Assembly: GCA_027382625.1 (NCBI GenBank)
Contig: JAJKFJ010021845.1
Span: 142,501-206,500 of the forward strand
Direction of reading: 5' to 3'
Origin: Tetmemena sp. SeJ-2015
Lineage: Eukaryota > Ciliophora > Spirotrichea > Sporadotrichida > Oxytrichidae
Length of the DNA stretch: 64,000 nt
The notes beneath the pieces were generated by a model. The model made no database searches. It was given only the letters and a program-made list of their open reading frames with translations, and had not been told where the DNA came from. Made by a program: the position numbers and the translations under genes. The stretch's first letter is position 1, and every line of letters starts with the position of its first letter. This document shows positions 10,002-20,405 of this stretch, in pieces.

Positions 10002-11503
10002 GCGTCCTCCGCGGGCCGGGGTTCTCGGTCCTCGCTGTCGTCTTCCTCATCGCCGCTATTCTGCTGATCCTGGCGCGGGACGTCGGCATTGCCTTGCGCC
10101 GCGCCGCCACCGGCCGCCTGCGCCGGTGACCCCGGACGTCGGAAGTCCAGGCCCAGCTCCGCCTCGCGTTTGCGTTCGGCCGCGATTTCCCGGTCGACCT
10201 GCTCGGCGTCGTAGCCGCGCTCCGCGATGGCCTGCGTGCGGGATTTCAGTCCGCCTCGATCTGCAGGATCTCAGCCGAGGCATCCTTGGCTGGGTCGATC
10301 CAGTCCATTTCGTGGGGAGCCAGTCGCAGGCGAGGTATGCGCGCCTGTCGGTCGCATAGCCCGGCAGGTCGATGCACCGGCCAGCACCGCCATGTCCATC
10401 CAGCGGGTCCAGACCGCGCGGCAGAGCTGATAGACCATCACCGAATGCTGGAAGGCCGAGATCCGGCGGCGGAAGTCTACGAGCGCAATGCGAGTGTTCG
10501 AGAAGTTCCCTTGGCGGTGTCACCGGTCAGGTAGCCATAGGGCACGCCCAGCGCCGCGCCGGTCTGCAACAGCGTCCGGTACTGGAATGGCTCATAGGTG
10601 CTGCGGAGTCAGGGGTAGACGGCGTGGTTACATCTTCGCCCGATCAAGGCGCACCACCTGGCCGGGTTCCACCTCCAGATCGTCCTCGGCCGGATCGAGG
10701 GCGTTTTCCGGGGCGGGGGAGGTGATAAACATCGCAAACATCGCCGCGGTCTTCTTCCGCTCCAGTTCGGCATCGTCGTAAAGATCCAGCGTGAACAGCT
10801 TGACCACGGCCGCCGCAAAGCGGGAGATGCCGCGCAGCTGCCCGGCTTCGACCGGGTCGAGGATGTGGATCACCTCGGATGCGGGCACGCGCACGGTTTC
10901 CCCGGCAAGCCCCGGATCGGTCATGTCGCCCGGGTGGCGGCGCAAGAAGTGATAGGCCACGCGGCGTCCGATCCCGTCGAACTCGATCCCCTGCCGGATT
11001 GATCCCGCGCCGGGCAGACCGCGGGTCATGTCCTGGGGCAGCATTTCCGAGGGCAGCATCTGCAACTGCATCGGCACGGTCAGCCCGTCCTCTGGCCGCC
11101 GCGTGCGGATGCGGAGGAACACCTCGCCCGCGAGGAACACCTCCCGCGCGGCCCGGCGCTGGAGGCCGAAGAAGTCGGTCAGACCCTCGGCGTCCGCCTC
11201 GTCGGTCCAGGCGAGCCAGAGCTTCTGCAACTCCTCCTTCTTGGTTGTATCCGCGATCTTCGACGAGGGCTTGATGCCGTCGCCGACGACATGGTTCGCG
11301 AAGGCGTCGACCGCGTTGGCCGCGTAGCCGTTGTTCCTGACCAGCCAGCGCGCCCGGGCGGTGATGGTCTCGCCGGAGGCGCGATCAGCGTGTTCACAAT
11401 GCGCCCGGGTGGCCCGGAACCCGCGCATGCGGCGGTGGGATTGCGCGGCGTCGAACCCGCCGATAATGCTGCCGAGGCGTGCCCGGAAGGCGTCGAAGAC
11501 CAT
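9998..11503 (-). pseudogene. phage portal protein, lambda gpB family, frameshifted
   Basis: The portal ring is the DNA channel of the head. The N-terminal 290 residues from ATG 11503 (MVFDAFRARLGSIIGG) are continuous and include LVRNNGYAANAVDAFANHVVG, typical of the family. The frame is lost near 10628. The C-terminal part is readable in other frames (GAALGVPYGYLTGDTAKGTS, near 10.54 kb, then an acidic tail ending at 9998). Three or more indels are required. Confidence 0.85.
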
Positions 11504-11505
11504 CG

Positions 11506-11721
11506 TCACAGGCCTTTCGTGGCTATGGTGCCCACCGACGGCGCCGCGGGGTGGCGGAGGGTGTAGCGATCTCGGCTCTCCAGATCCCGGAATCGCCGCC
11601 GCCAGTTTCGGCGTCCGAGCCATAAGTCACGGTCTTGCCGTCATAGCTGAGGCCTGCGCAGCCCGGCGAAGCGGGCTTCCTGCAGCGCGGTCAGCAGGGC
11701 CTGCATGCGGTCGAGATCCAT
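11506..11721 (-). pseudogene. gpW-like head-tail joining protein, frameshifted
   Basis: A gene of about 70 codons starts at ATG 11721 in a TGATG overlap with the terminase stop and ends three bases before the portal start. It reads MDLDRMQALLTALQEARFAG before a frameshift near residue 22; the rest, YDGKTVTYGSDAE and on, is in another frame. Size and place between TerL and portal match lambda gpW. It is too broken to show as one open frame. Confidence 0.65.
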
Positions 11722-13767
11722 CAGTCCTCATGAAGTTCGGGGTGTAGGCTCGCCGTTTCCGGTGTGGCGTGGTCAGGGTTCCGGCCTTGGCTGGGCCGGA
11801 TCGGGTGGGGCGGTGTCAGTCGGGATGGCTGCTGGCATGCGCGTTTCAACGCCCGCCGCGCCTCAAGCCGCCGCCATGTACCTCGTCCCACGGTCGCGCC
11901 GAGGATTTCCATGCCGCGGCGCGGGCGTAGACCCGGCAGTCCAGCGCCTCATTCCGCTCGCGCATCTTCTGCCATTCCTGATGGGCATAGCCGCGCTTGT
12001 TGCGGATGGTTACCAACTGCTCGGCCACCAGCTGCTTCAGCCATTCGGTGTCGGCCCAGCCGGGCAGGTGGATTGTGCCGGGGGCGTCGAGCACACCAGT
12101 GGCGCGATCCTCGTCCGAGGGACGTTCGATCCGCAGGAACCGATAGGTCTCCGCCTTGAACGTCGCCGTGGCCACCGACCAGAGCCGCGCGCCGCGGCGC
12201 AGCCGTTTGCCGCCGATGGTCGCATCGACATAGGTCGGGCCAGAAACTGGAGCGGCGCGGTTGAAGCCCTCAAGCCCCTTCAACGGGGCCACCTGTTCGA
12301 AGCCAACCTTGCGGGACCAGGCATAGACCGCCGCGGCCTCATAGCCGGTGTCGATGCCCAGCCGTGCCACCGTCATGAAGGCGCCGTTGGCATGCTGCCA
12401 ACTGCGCCCGAGCAAGGCGGTCAGCTTGTCCCAGGCTTCTGGGGCGTCAGGCCCGCCCGGAATGACGATGTGATCGACAAGCCAGGACTCGAGACCCCGG
12501 CCCCAGGCCCAGATATCGACTTCGATGCGGTCTCTCTGGACGTCGGCACCGCGGTCAGGAACAGCCCGCCATAGGCACGGTGCCCGGCTTCCACACCTCC
12601 CGCCGATCCGCCAGCCGTTGCCATTCCGGCGCGTCGCCGCTTTCGACACAAGTCTCGCCCAGAAGCGTGTTGCGCGCGGCGCGCAGCGTCTCGTCCGACC
12701 CTTGGGCCGCCAGCCATTCCCGCGCGACGTCGGACCAGCTCTTCCAGCCGAGGGGCGAATAGAGCGCCGAAAGGTGGAAGCCGATGGCCTTCGGATCCTT
12801 GGACACAGCCGTCGCCCGCCATTCGCCGCGGGCCAGCATTTCGGTCTTGTGGTGCTCGGCGATGGGCCGTTCGCATCCCTCGCAGTGATAGGTGGCGGTT
12901 TCAGGCTTTCCCTTCGCCCAGCGCAGCCGGTCGAACTGCAGCCATTGCATGGTGCCACAGTGGGGGCAGGGCACGAAGTAGCGCCTCTGGTCGGAGGCTT
13001 CGAACTCGCGCTCGATCCGGGACAACCCCCGGATTGTGGGCGTCGATACCATGAACACCTTGCGCCGGTGCGAGAAGGTGGTGGTCCGCGCTTCGGCCAG
13101 CGTGACCGGATCGCCTTCCTCGTCGGCCGAGGCCAGATAGGCGTCGACCTCGTCGAGAAAGACATAGCGCGCAGGCATCGACCGCAGGCCAGTGGCGCTG
13201 TTCGCCCCGGTCAGCACCAGGATGCCGCCGGGAAATTCCTTCGACAGCATCGAATTGCCCGCATCCCGCGACCGTGCCGGGTTCACCCGTTCGCGGAGCA
13301 CCGGGCTATCCGCGATCAGCGGATCAAGACGGCCCCGCGAGGTCCGCTTCGCCAGATCCAGGCTTGGCAGCACCGCCAGCATCGGCCCCGGCGCGTGATG
13401 GATCACGAAGCCGATCCAGTTGTTCCGGCCTCGGTCGCGCCCACCTGCGCCGCCTTCATGAAGGTGATGCGCTGGCGGGATGACCGGGCGAGAGCGCATC
13501 CATGATCTCGCGCAAGTAGGGCGCGCGAGCGGTGCGATAGCGCCCTGGCTCGGCCGCACCGCGCGACGACAGCCAGCGATGCTGATCCGCCCATTCCGAT
13601 ACCGTCAGGTTCGGATCAGGCCGCATCCCCTGCCGCCAGACCCGCAGCAGGTCCTCTGCGCCGTCAAAACCGAGGTCGAGACCCGCGGTCAGATCGTTGT
13701 CGGTAAGGTCATCGTCACCCGAGGGAAACCCGGAGGTCGGCGAGGGCGTCGAGCTGTTCGCGGACAT
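11721..13767 (-). pseudogene. terminase large subunit, GpA family, frameshifted
   Basis: This motor ATPase and nuclease packages phage DNA. The pieces in order are: residues 1-95 from ATG 13767 (TVSEWADQHRWLSSRGAAEP); a P-loop segment KAAQVGATEAG near 13.45 kb; Walker B FLDEVDAYLAS near 13.15 kb; a zinc-binding pair CPHCG/CEGCE near 12.9 kb; and the nuclease half from 12.5 kb down, including HIVIPGGPDAPEAWDKL. At least four indels separate them. The frame to 11721 supplies the last 63 residues. Confidence 0.88.
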
Positions 13768-14247
13768 GGGCTTCCAGCACCCTCTGCATGATCGCGGTCT
13801 CGATCGTCACCGATGCCCGGATTGCCGTTCCACCTCCGCCATGATCTGCGCCGCCATCAGCGCGGCCACCCGTCCGGGCCAGGTCACCCAGACATCCCGC
13901 TCCTGCCGCGCCAGGCGGAACACCAGCGTTTCCGCCCGGCGCGCGTCGACCAGCGCGCCCTTCTTCTTCTGCACGGCCAGCTGGCGTTCTTGCGCCGCGT
14001 AAACCGTCAGCGCCGTGCGGGCCTTGATGTAGGATGTCGTGTCGCCGGGGCCGCTGGCCAGCCATCCCGCCCAGCTGCGGCGCTGCTGGTCGGGGTCCGT
14101 CATCTCCGCCCGCCGCACATCCGAGGCCGCGGCGTTGATCGACCCGTCGTCATGGACAACCAACCGCCCATTCTTGCGCGCCTTCTGCACTCCGCCGCGA
14201 GAGAGGCCGGAATGCGCCGCATACTCGCGTTCGCTCATGCCTTTCAT
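13715..14247 (-). pseudogene. terminase small subunit-like DNA-binding protein, one frameshift
   Basis: The small terminase subunit recognises the packaging site. ATG 14247 begins MKGMSEREYAAHSGLSRGGV, a helix-turn-helix, followed by a helical oligomerisation part. The frame shifts near 13.81 kb and the end (RVLEAHVREQLDALADLRV) is in a second frame stopping at 13715. It precedes TerL, the standard order. The overlap of about 50 bp with TerL suggests that the TerL start may be further in. Confidence 0.75.
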
Positions 14248-14363
14248 GGCGCAGAAAATCCGATCAAGCTGATGATATCGCTTGGTATTCAGTTGATTAG
14301 GCGGCGCGGCAGAGAGAATCTGATCGCAAGGGAACAATGCAACTCACCGAAGGATGCCACGCC

Positions 14364-14582
14364 ATGACCACCCGCCGCGCCGCCCAGAATGACAAGGCAC
14401 TCGACGCATTCACCGCCGCCAAGGCCGAGATCGACACCATGCTGGAGCGCCTCAGAACGCTCAGCGATGACCACTTCGAGACCCACCGACAGATCCATGG
14501 GGCATGTCGGACGCTGAAGCACTACGGGGCTGCTGCGCCAATCACCGACAGCGCCTTCAAGGAAGGCGAACACGCCGCCTGA
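14364..14582 (+). CDS. small phage protein, early-region hypothetical
   Basis: This is a 72-residue protein from ATG 14364 (MTTRRAAQNDKALDAFTAAK), helical and acidic at both ends. It is divergent from the terminase operon. I recognise the start and end (ITDSAFKEGEHAA) as a small hypothetical common upstream of terminase in Rhodobacterales prophages. The middle (HRQIHGACRTLKH) looks shifted, so two small indels are possible. The function is unknown. Confidence 0.55.
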   Translation: MTTRRAAQNDKALDAFTAAKAEIDTMLERLRTLSDDHFETHRQIHGACRTLKHYGAAAPITDSAFKEGEHAA

Positions 14583-14677
14583 CGCGCCCACACGGCGCGA
14601 CGGCCGCCTCGTCCGATGACGGGGCTTGCCTCCGTAGAAGGCGCGCACTGCGCGCGCCCAAACGCCCGGAGGCCCCG

Positions 14678-15232
14678 ATGACCACCCCGTCCGACACCCA
14701 GTCCCTGATCCTGTCCCGCGCCGCGACCCGGCCCGGCAACCGCGCCCTGCCGCTGCCCGAGGGGCTGGTCGGCGCCGCGGCCAAGATGGTGGTCGGCAAG
14801 ATGATCGCCCGAGGCTGGCTCGAAGAGGTCGAGGCCAACCTGCGGCGCGGCGAGCCGATGTGGCGCGAGACCGGCGATGGCCACGGCACCACACTGATCC
14901 CCACCGACGCCGGGCTGGAGGCCATGGGGATCGAGCCGATCGTAGCCAGCGCTGTCGTCAGTGCGCGGAGGGTGAAGCCGAAACCAGCGCAAGCGTCCGA
15001 AGACAACGGCACCGCGAAACCCGTCGCCATCCGCCCCGGCACGAAGTAGGCGCAGATCATTGCCATGCTCCAGCGCCCCGAGGGGGCGACGGTCGCGGAG
15101 ATGGTCGATGCCTCCGGATGGCTGGCCCATACCGTCCGCGGCTGCATCTCGGGGGCGCTGAAGAAGAAGTTGGGTCTGCCCATTGCCGCGGAGAAGGTCG
15201 AGGGCAGGGGGACAGTTTACAGGCTCCCCTGA
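14678..15232 (+). pseudogene. DUF3489-type protein with an in-frame amber codon
   Basis: From ATG 14678 the frame runs 123 codons to a TAG at 15047-15049 and then continues in the same frame for 60 more codons to TGA at 15230-15232. The part after the stop (EGATVAEMVDASGWLAHTVR, LKKKLGLPIAAEKVEG) is the conserved winged-helix core of DUF3489. A single C to T change (CAG to TAG) would explain the break; a frameshift would not. The function of the family is unknown; a DNA-binding role is likely from the fold. Confidence 0.75.
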
Positions 15233-15246
15233 TCAGGATTTCAGCA

Positions 15247-15628
15247 TCAGACCCTTCTGGCACCCGAACCCGTGCCGACAGCGTTGCTGATGTCTCTCAG
15301 TTGCGCGGCCAGCCATTTCCCATTTGCCATCCTCTGTCGGACTCGTGCGCGATGGATGTCCGGCGAGGGTGGCTCCTTCCTGTGATGCCGCCTTGTGTTG
15401 CAGTACCAGCACGCAGCGACGATGTTCGCAGCCGCGTTTGGCACCGCCGTCACAGCGGGGGTGCAAATGCTCCGCCGTGCAGCGGAGGTACATCCGCATG
15501 GCTGGTGCCCGGCAGATTTCCGGCTCGGCATTATCCAGCTCCGGATCCCACATCGGCAGGTCGCAGTAATAGCACCGGCCGCCCTGCGCCAGCATCTTGG
15601 TTCGACGAATATTCGACAGCTTTCCCAT
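15247..15628 (-). pseudogene. HNH endonuclease, frameshifted
   Basis: The gene starts at ATG 15628 (MGKLSNIRRTKMLAQGG) with GGAG 11 bases upstream. CYYCD near residue 20 and AEHLHPRCDGG carry the first zinc pair and the HNH active-site histidines. The frame then shifts near 15.44 kb; the second half, NIVAACWYCNTRRHHRKEP, which holds the last cysteine pair, is in the frame ending at 15247. HNH proteins near terminases often help cut packaged DNA. One indel accounts for the break. Confidence 0.75.
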
Positions 15629-15856
15629 CCAAGGGGTCTCCATTCAACTTCGTGAGAAGCGAATGCGCGGCGCCTTGGAGGGGCGCTCCCCGGCGGGAAG
15701 CTTATGCTCGCGCGAGACCCGATAGTTCGTGGTTCCGCAGTCCGTACAACGATGCCGGCAGGGTTTTCACTGCCGACCTGAGGGGGCTTATGCCGCCGTC
15801 AAAGCTCAATTCTGAGCCTTCGTTTGGGCAAACGGTAGAGAACTGCGGATTACCCG
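15629..15856. other. intergenic gap, nothing recognised
   Basis: This is a short gap between the HNH gene and the small membrane protein, both leftward. It may contain the HNH promoter. No RNA, repeat or terminator stands out. Confidence 0.4.
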
Positions 15857-16066
15857 TCAACGGAATCTCTCGAACAGCCTGCGCAACACATATCCTCGCA
15901 CCAGCGAAATGGCTGTGAAGGCAAGCCCGATTGACAGCTGATCGCCCAGCGCGATGTGAATGCCGAAGACGGGAAACACCACGATCTGCATTCCGACGGC
16001 GAGGGCATAGCCGACGATCACGTTGGTTGCGGCCTCGACCAACGACATGCGGCGGGACTGGGTCAT
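15857..16066 (-). CDS. small membrane protein, DUF7220-like
   Basis: This 69-residue protein begins MTQSRRMSLVEAATNVIVGY at ATG 16066 and ends RRLFERFR. It has two hydrophobic segments, about residues 14-33 and 38-58, so it should span the inner membrane twice. I associate it with DUF7220 of Rhodobacterales phages from memory. It overlaps the end of the methyltransferase gene by four bases (16063-16066). The function is unknown. Confidence 0.65.
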   Translation of the reverse strand: MTQSRRMSLVEAATNVIVGYALAVGMQIVVFPVFGIHIALGDQLSIGLAFTAISLVRGYVLRRLFERFR

Positions 16067-17424
16067 GCGCGCTTTCTCGACCGGCGCGCAGGCTTTGTCG
16101 CCGCCTCGGCTCCCTTGACCCGGCTGGCTGTCCGCCCCGTCGCCATCTCCCACCGCCGCACCGCGACGTCGCAGTACACCGGGTCCAGTTCCACCGCGCA
16201 GCAGCGCCGTCCGGTGCGTTCGGCGGCGATCAGCTGGGTGCCGGAGCCGCAGAAGGGTTCGAACACCAGGTCGCCCGGATCGCTGAATGCCTCCAGCACC
16301 GCCTCGACCAGCGCCAACGGGAAGACGGCCGGGTGCGATCCGGCCGCGCCCAAGCCCCCTTTGTGGCGCGTGATCCGGAAGACGCTGTCTGGGATGCGGT
16401 GGCTCTGGATCGCGTTGCCGTAGCCGGTCTTGCGATGGACCGTGCCGTCAGCGCCGCGCAGGCCGCCGCCGCCGAGGGTTTCGCCTGCGTGCTTGCTTGC
16501 GACCGTCTTGTTCGGCTTCCGCGGCTGGCGGTTGAAGTGGAAGATGAACTCGTGCGACGGCGCGAGGCGGCCGTTCCAGTCACCCGGCAGGCCGGGCCCC
16601 TGGTCCCAGACATACCAGCCGAACGTCGCCAGCCCTGCGCGCGTATCCAGTCGAGCCAGCCCTCTCAATACGGGATCCACTCGCCATCGCGATGGTCGAG
16701 GCCGAGGTTGACCAGCAGCTGGCATCGGTGGTGACGGGCGCCGTGGCAAAGACGCCCTGCATCAGCGCATCCCAATCGCCGACCTTCTCCTTCCGCGCCA
16801 TAGTCGCGCTCTGGGCGTAGGGCGGGGAGGTGAACATCAGCGCTGCTGCGCCCCATCATCAGCCGCGCCACCACGTCGGATCGGTCGCATCGCCGGCAGA
16901 TCAGGCGGTGATCGCCCAGCACCAGATGTTGCCTGCCTGCGTGATCGGCTGGGCCGGGGCCTCGGGGATGGTGTCGGCCGTGTCATCGTCGATGGGCGCG
17001 GGGTCGTCGGCATCGTGCAGCAGCGCGTCAGTTCATCCTCCGGATCCCGATCAGCCGAGGTCGAAGTCCTCGGCCATCGGGCCCCCGCAGTTCCTCGAGC
17101 AGCAACGCCTCGTCCACCCCCCCAGTTCGGTCAGCTTGTTGTCGGCAATCCGATAGGGCACGCCGCTGCGCCTCGGTCAGGTGGCCGAGCACGATGACCG
17201 GCGCCTCCGCCAGCCCGAGCCGTGCCGCGGCAGGACGCGGCCATGGCCCGCAATCAGCTCGCCATCGGCGGCAACCAGGCAGGGAACGGTCCAGCCGAAT
17301 TCGGCCATGCTGGCGGCGATCTTCGTGACCTGGTCGGCGTCGTGGGTCTTGGCATTCCGGCGTAGGGCCGGAGACGGGCCAGGGGCCAATGCTCGATCCG
17401 GCCGGGCAGGAAGGGCGCGTTCAT
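16063..17424 (-). pseudogene. ParB-domain DNA methyltransferase 1, heavily frameshifted
   Basis: The gene encodes an N-terminal ParB-like domain and a C-terminal amino-methyltransferase. From ATG 17424 it reads MNAPFLPGRIEHWPLARLRP, then DADQVTKIAASMAEFGWTVP and LIAGHGRVL, the ParB core, in shifted frames. The methylase catalytic motif TSPPYAQS lies near 16.83 kb. From 16.7 kb down one frame is continuous, with FGWYVWDQGPGLPGDWNGRL and the AdoMet site FEPFCGSGTQLIAAE. Motif order (catalytic before AdoMet) marks a beta-type methylase. Five or more indels are needed. Phages use such enzymes to mask their DNA. Confidence 0.78.
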
Positions 17425-18694
17425 GCCCCGAGCCGCTTGGCCTTGAGGGCGGCAAAGGTCTCGCCGGTCTCCGCCAGCACGGCCTCCTGACCGGTGAAGG
17501 ACTGCCACCGTTCGATAGCCACATCGACATAGGCCGGGTTCAGTTCCACGCCCAAGCAGACCCGGTCCGTGGTCTCGGCCGCGATCAGCGTGGTGCCGGA
17601 ACCCATGAAGGGTTCATAGACCGCCTGGCCGGGGCTGGAATTGTTCAGGATCGGCCGCCGCATGCATTCCACTGGCTTCTGCGTGCCGTGCACGTGTCGG
17701 CATCCTGATCCCGGTTGGCGATCTGCCACAGCGTGGTCTGCTTGCGGTCCCCGGCCCAGTGCCCCTTGCCCTTGGCGCGCACCGCATACCAGCAGGGTTC
17801 GTGCTGCCAGTGGTAATCGCCGCGGCTGAGCACCAGCCGGTCCTTGGCCCAGATGATCTGCGACCGGATGGCGAAACCCGCGGCCGCCAGGCTGTCCGCC
17901 ACGGTCGCCGCATGCAGCGCGCCGTGCCAGACATAGGCGACGTCGCCGGCGAACAGCGTCCAGGCTTCGCGCCAGTCGGCGCGGTCGTCGTTCAGCACCT
18001 TGCCGGTGCGTTTCGTCTTCGCGGCCCCCGCGGCATTGCGCCAGGAGGGATCGTACTCCACGCCATAGGGCGGGTCGGTGACCATCAGCAGGGGCCGCAC
18101 ATCCCCGACAAGCGCCCCCCCCTCCCCGGTGCCCCCCGCGAACCAGCGCCCCCAGCTGCCAGAGGCCCCGGGCCCTGACACCGGGGCCCCGGAACTCCGG
18201 CCATCGTCCCGCCCTCGACCGGACCACGTCGCCCAGCGCGTCAGGATCCCGCAGCAGCGCGTCAATACGCGCTGATCCCAAAGCAGCGTCAGGTCAAAAA
18301 CCCCTGGGCCAGCAGCCCCGAAATCTGTCGCGCAGCAGGCTTCTATTGCCGATCCGCGCTTTGTCGGCGACCCGGTGCGGGGCGTTCCGCCTCGTCGAGA
18401 TGGCTGAGCCGGACACCCGGCACCCCGGTCAGCCCGAGGGATCGTGGCGCAAACCCCGGGCCTGGCCCGCGTCAGTTCGCCATCGTCGGGCCCCCATGAG
18501 GGCACCCGCCGCGGCCTGCGGCGGGCCCTTTGCCCCCGGCCCCTGCGCTTTGGCCGGCTGGGCCCGGGGACGGCCAGGGTCGCCCGCCGGGGCCCAAGAC
18601 GGGTCCAGGGGTGGGGGTCGGGAGTGGGGAGGGGAAGTGAAAAGCCCGCGAGGGGGGCCTCCGGGCGCAATTTTCGATGACAAGGGGAAAACAA
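17421..18694 (-). pseudogene. ParB-type DNA methyltransferase 2, heavily frameshifted
   Basis: This is a second beta-type amino-methyltransferase, overlapping the start of the first by four bases. One frame (to 17645) holds the catalytic motif TDPPYGVEYDPSWRN and then SQIIWAKDRLVLSRGDYHWQ; another (to 17421) holds the AdoMet site YEPFMGSGTTLIAAE and the C-terminus. The linker FDLTLL, near 18.3 kb, marks the usual junction to a ParB-like domain. That domain is not readable, being lost in a G/C-run stretch, so the 5' limit is approximate. Confidence 0.72.
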
Positions 18695-19144
18695 AGGGGC
18701 AGGGGCTTCAAACCGGGGGAAATAAGCGGATTCAACGACTTCAATGAATTGGCTTCCCGTGGGGCTCCGCCACCTGGCTTCCCCGGAGTGGCTTCCCGGC
18801 TTTCCCCCCGGAACCCGGGGAAACCAGATCGTGATTGCGCAACCGTGACTGACTCACGAAAATTCCTGAAAGGGGCGCACCCTGGGTTCTGCCCGGGGTT
18901 TTCCCGGTAAACTCCCCACGCTAGCGAAAACCGCCCCGCTGCGCCCCCCCGCATACTTTAGGCCGGGGGGGAGGAGGGGGGGGCTAGTCTCGTTGTCTAG
19001 TCTGTATGGGGATTCACATCAACTCGGCAGGGAACTACCCAAACGGTCGCATCGCGCGGCTCAATGAAATTTCCGCAGGGAGCGGTTGTTGTTCATGGGG
19101 CGCCTGTTATCCTATCCGAGGCGGGCAAGCTTGGTTGAACGGCG
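18695..19144. other. gap between phage methylase and sigma factor; junction of cargo
   Basis: About 450 bases have no supported gene. The left half has long C and G runs and short proline/glycine/arginine-rich frames typical of noise. Base composition changes near 19.0 kb to the lower GC of the sigma-factor gene, so the cargo boundary probably lies here. The promoter of the sigma gene should also lie here but I cannot pick it out. Confidence 0.4.
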
Positions 19145-20404
19145 ATGGGAGAGATCAGGCAGCCTACAGGTACTAGGAGATTAGCTGAGGATTTGCGACG
19201 GTACGGAGGGGATGTGGAAGACAAAGTTGAAGAAGGTTGGGAAGATGATGAGGACCCGACAGAGGCGACCGAAGGTAATGATTTCAGCACACAGGTTGCC
19301 GATCAAGCCATCGATCTGGTGAGGCCTGATCTTGTTGATCGAGTAGTTAAGAGTCTCCTAGCCGATGCCGACCGAGGTGAGGGGCAACTTAAGCGAAGTG
19401 ATATTAACCGCGCCTATCTTCGTAAGCGACTTTCCATTGCTGAATGTATCGAGGTCGAGCGTCGTTTGGTTGGATCGAGTTGCATCATCGTGGAGGACGA
19501 TGAGAGCGTTCAGCTTGAGAGTGGTGATCCTGAACTGCTGGGAGTACGGCGCAAGGTTCGCTATCTAACTCATGTTGAAGAGCGTGAACTGGGCCGTCGG
19601 ATCGCGCTCGCAGCGCAGCTACCAGAGGACACGTCACAGCTCGACGCCGATTACGTACGTCGGGTATTAAGGGACGCGGATAAGGCTCGGGGTACTTTCG
19701 TAGCGTCCAACCTGCGCTACGTTGAGATGCTTGCACGCCGACGCGGAGAGCGCCGATACATAACAACCGAAGATTTGAAGCAAGAGGGCATTATTGGCCT
19801 CCTTCGGGCTGTGGATCTTTACAATCCTGATCTTGGTTTTCGCTTCAAAACCTATGCTACATGGTGGATTGAGCAGAGCATGGACCGGGCCATTGCCGAC
19901 TTAAACAGAATTGTGAGACTTCCTGTCTATCTGCAAGAAAAGTTAACCAAAATCCGACGCGCTCGATCAAGGCTGACCTTCGTTAACGGTAGGCCGCCAA
20001 CCGAGAGTGAACTCGCCGAGTCATTGGGTATCGAACCTGAGCGCCTCATGAAGCTCCTTTGGCGTGTTCAGGCGACGGAGGTTGCCGAGGGTGACTCCGT
20101 AATAGCTGAGGACCTCACCTTATTATCATTGGTGCCTGATCAGGGAGCGTCGCAGTTTGATCTGCTGTCTCAGCGCGAGTTGGAGGACCGATTTGAAGAG
20201 TTGCTTTCTACTCTCTCGCCACGGGAAGAGCGCATACTTCGGATGCGGTTCGGCGTAGGACTGGACAGAGATTATACACTTGAAAGCATTGGTCAGCAGT
20301 ACAGCATTACAAGGGAGAGAATCCGTCAGATTGAAGGGAAGGCGTTGGGAAAACTGCAGCATCCTTCTAAGAAGCGGCGACTTCGGGGCTTCTTGGAGAC
20401 CTGA
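19145..20404 (+). CDS. RpoD-like sigma-70 factor in a defence island
   Basis: An intact 419-residue protein starts at ATG 19145. The first 140 residues are acidic and not family-typical. A region 1.2-like VRYLTHVEERELGRR leads to region 2, with DLKQEGIIGLLRAVDLYNPD and FKTYATWWIEQSMDRAIAD, then the linker IVRLPVYLQEKL, region 3 (PTESELAESLGIEP) and region 4.2, TLESIGQQYSITRERIRQIE. Core-binding and -10/-35 recognition parts are thus present, unlike ECF factors. The next gene begins two bases after its stop, so they form one operon. Lower GC indicates transfer. It may direct RNA polymerase to cargo or phage promoters; that is inference. Confidence 0.9.
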   Translation: MGEIRQPTGTRRLAEDLRRYGGDVEDKVEEGWEDDEDPTEATEGNDFSTQVADQAIDLVRPDLVDRVVKSLLADADRGEGQLKRSDINRAYLRKRLSIAECIEVERRLVGSSCIIVEDDESVQLESGDPELLGVRRKVRYLTHVEERELGRRIALAAQLPEDTSQLDADYVRRVLRDADKARGTFVASNLRYVEMLARRRGERRYITTEDLKQEGIIGLLRAVDLYNPDLGFRFKTYATWWIEQSMDRAIADLNRIVRLPVYLQEKLTKIRRARSRLTFVNGRPPTESELAESLGIEPERLMKLLWRVQATEVAEGDSVIAEDLTLLSLVPDQGASQFDLLSQRELEDRFEELLSTLSPREERILRMRFGVGLDRDYTLESIGQQYSITRERIRQIEGKALGKLQHPSKKRRLRGFLET

Positions 20405-20405
20405 A

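Noticed and set aside
4692..14247. Gene transfer agent instead of prophage
   Set aside because: The GpA-type terminase, gpW, S49 protease, decoration protein and capsid E order is lambda-like, and an integrase with att repeats is present.
18346..18954. Overlapping proline, glycine and arginine-rich frames on both strands
   Set aside because: The composition follows from G/C runs. No ribosome site or conserved segment is seen, apart from the methylase linker near 18.3 kb.
19007..19177. Open frame of 56 codons before the sigma factor
   Set aside because: It overlaps the sigma start, has no recognised motif and could equally be a shifted extension of the sigma N-terminus; too weak to annotate.
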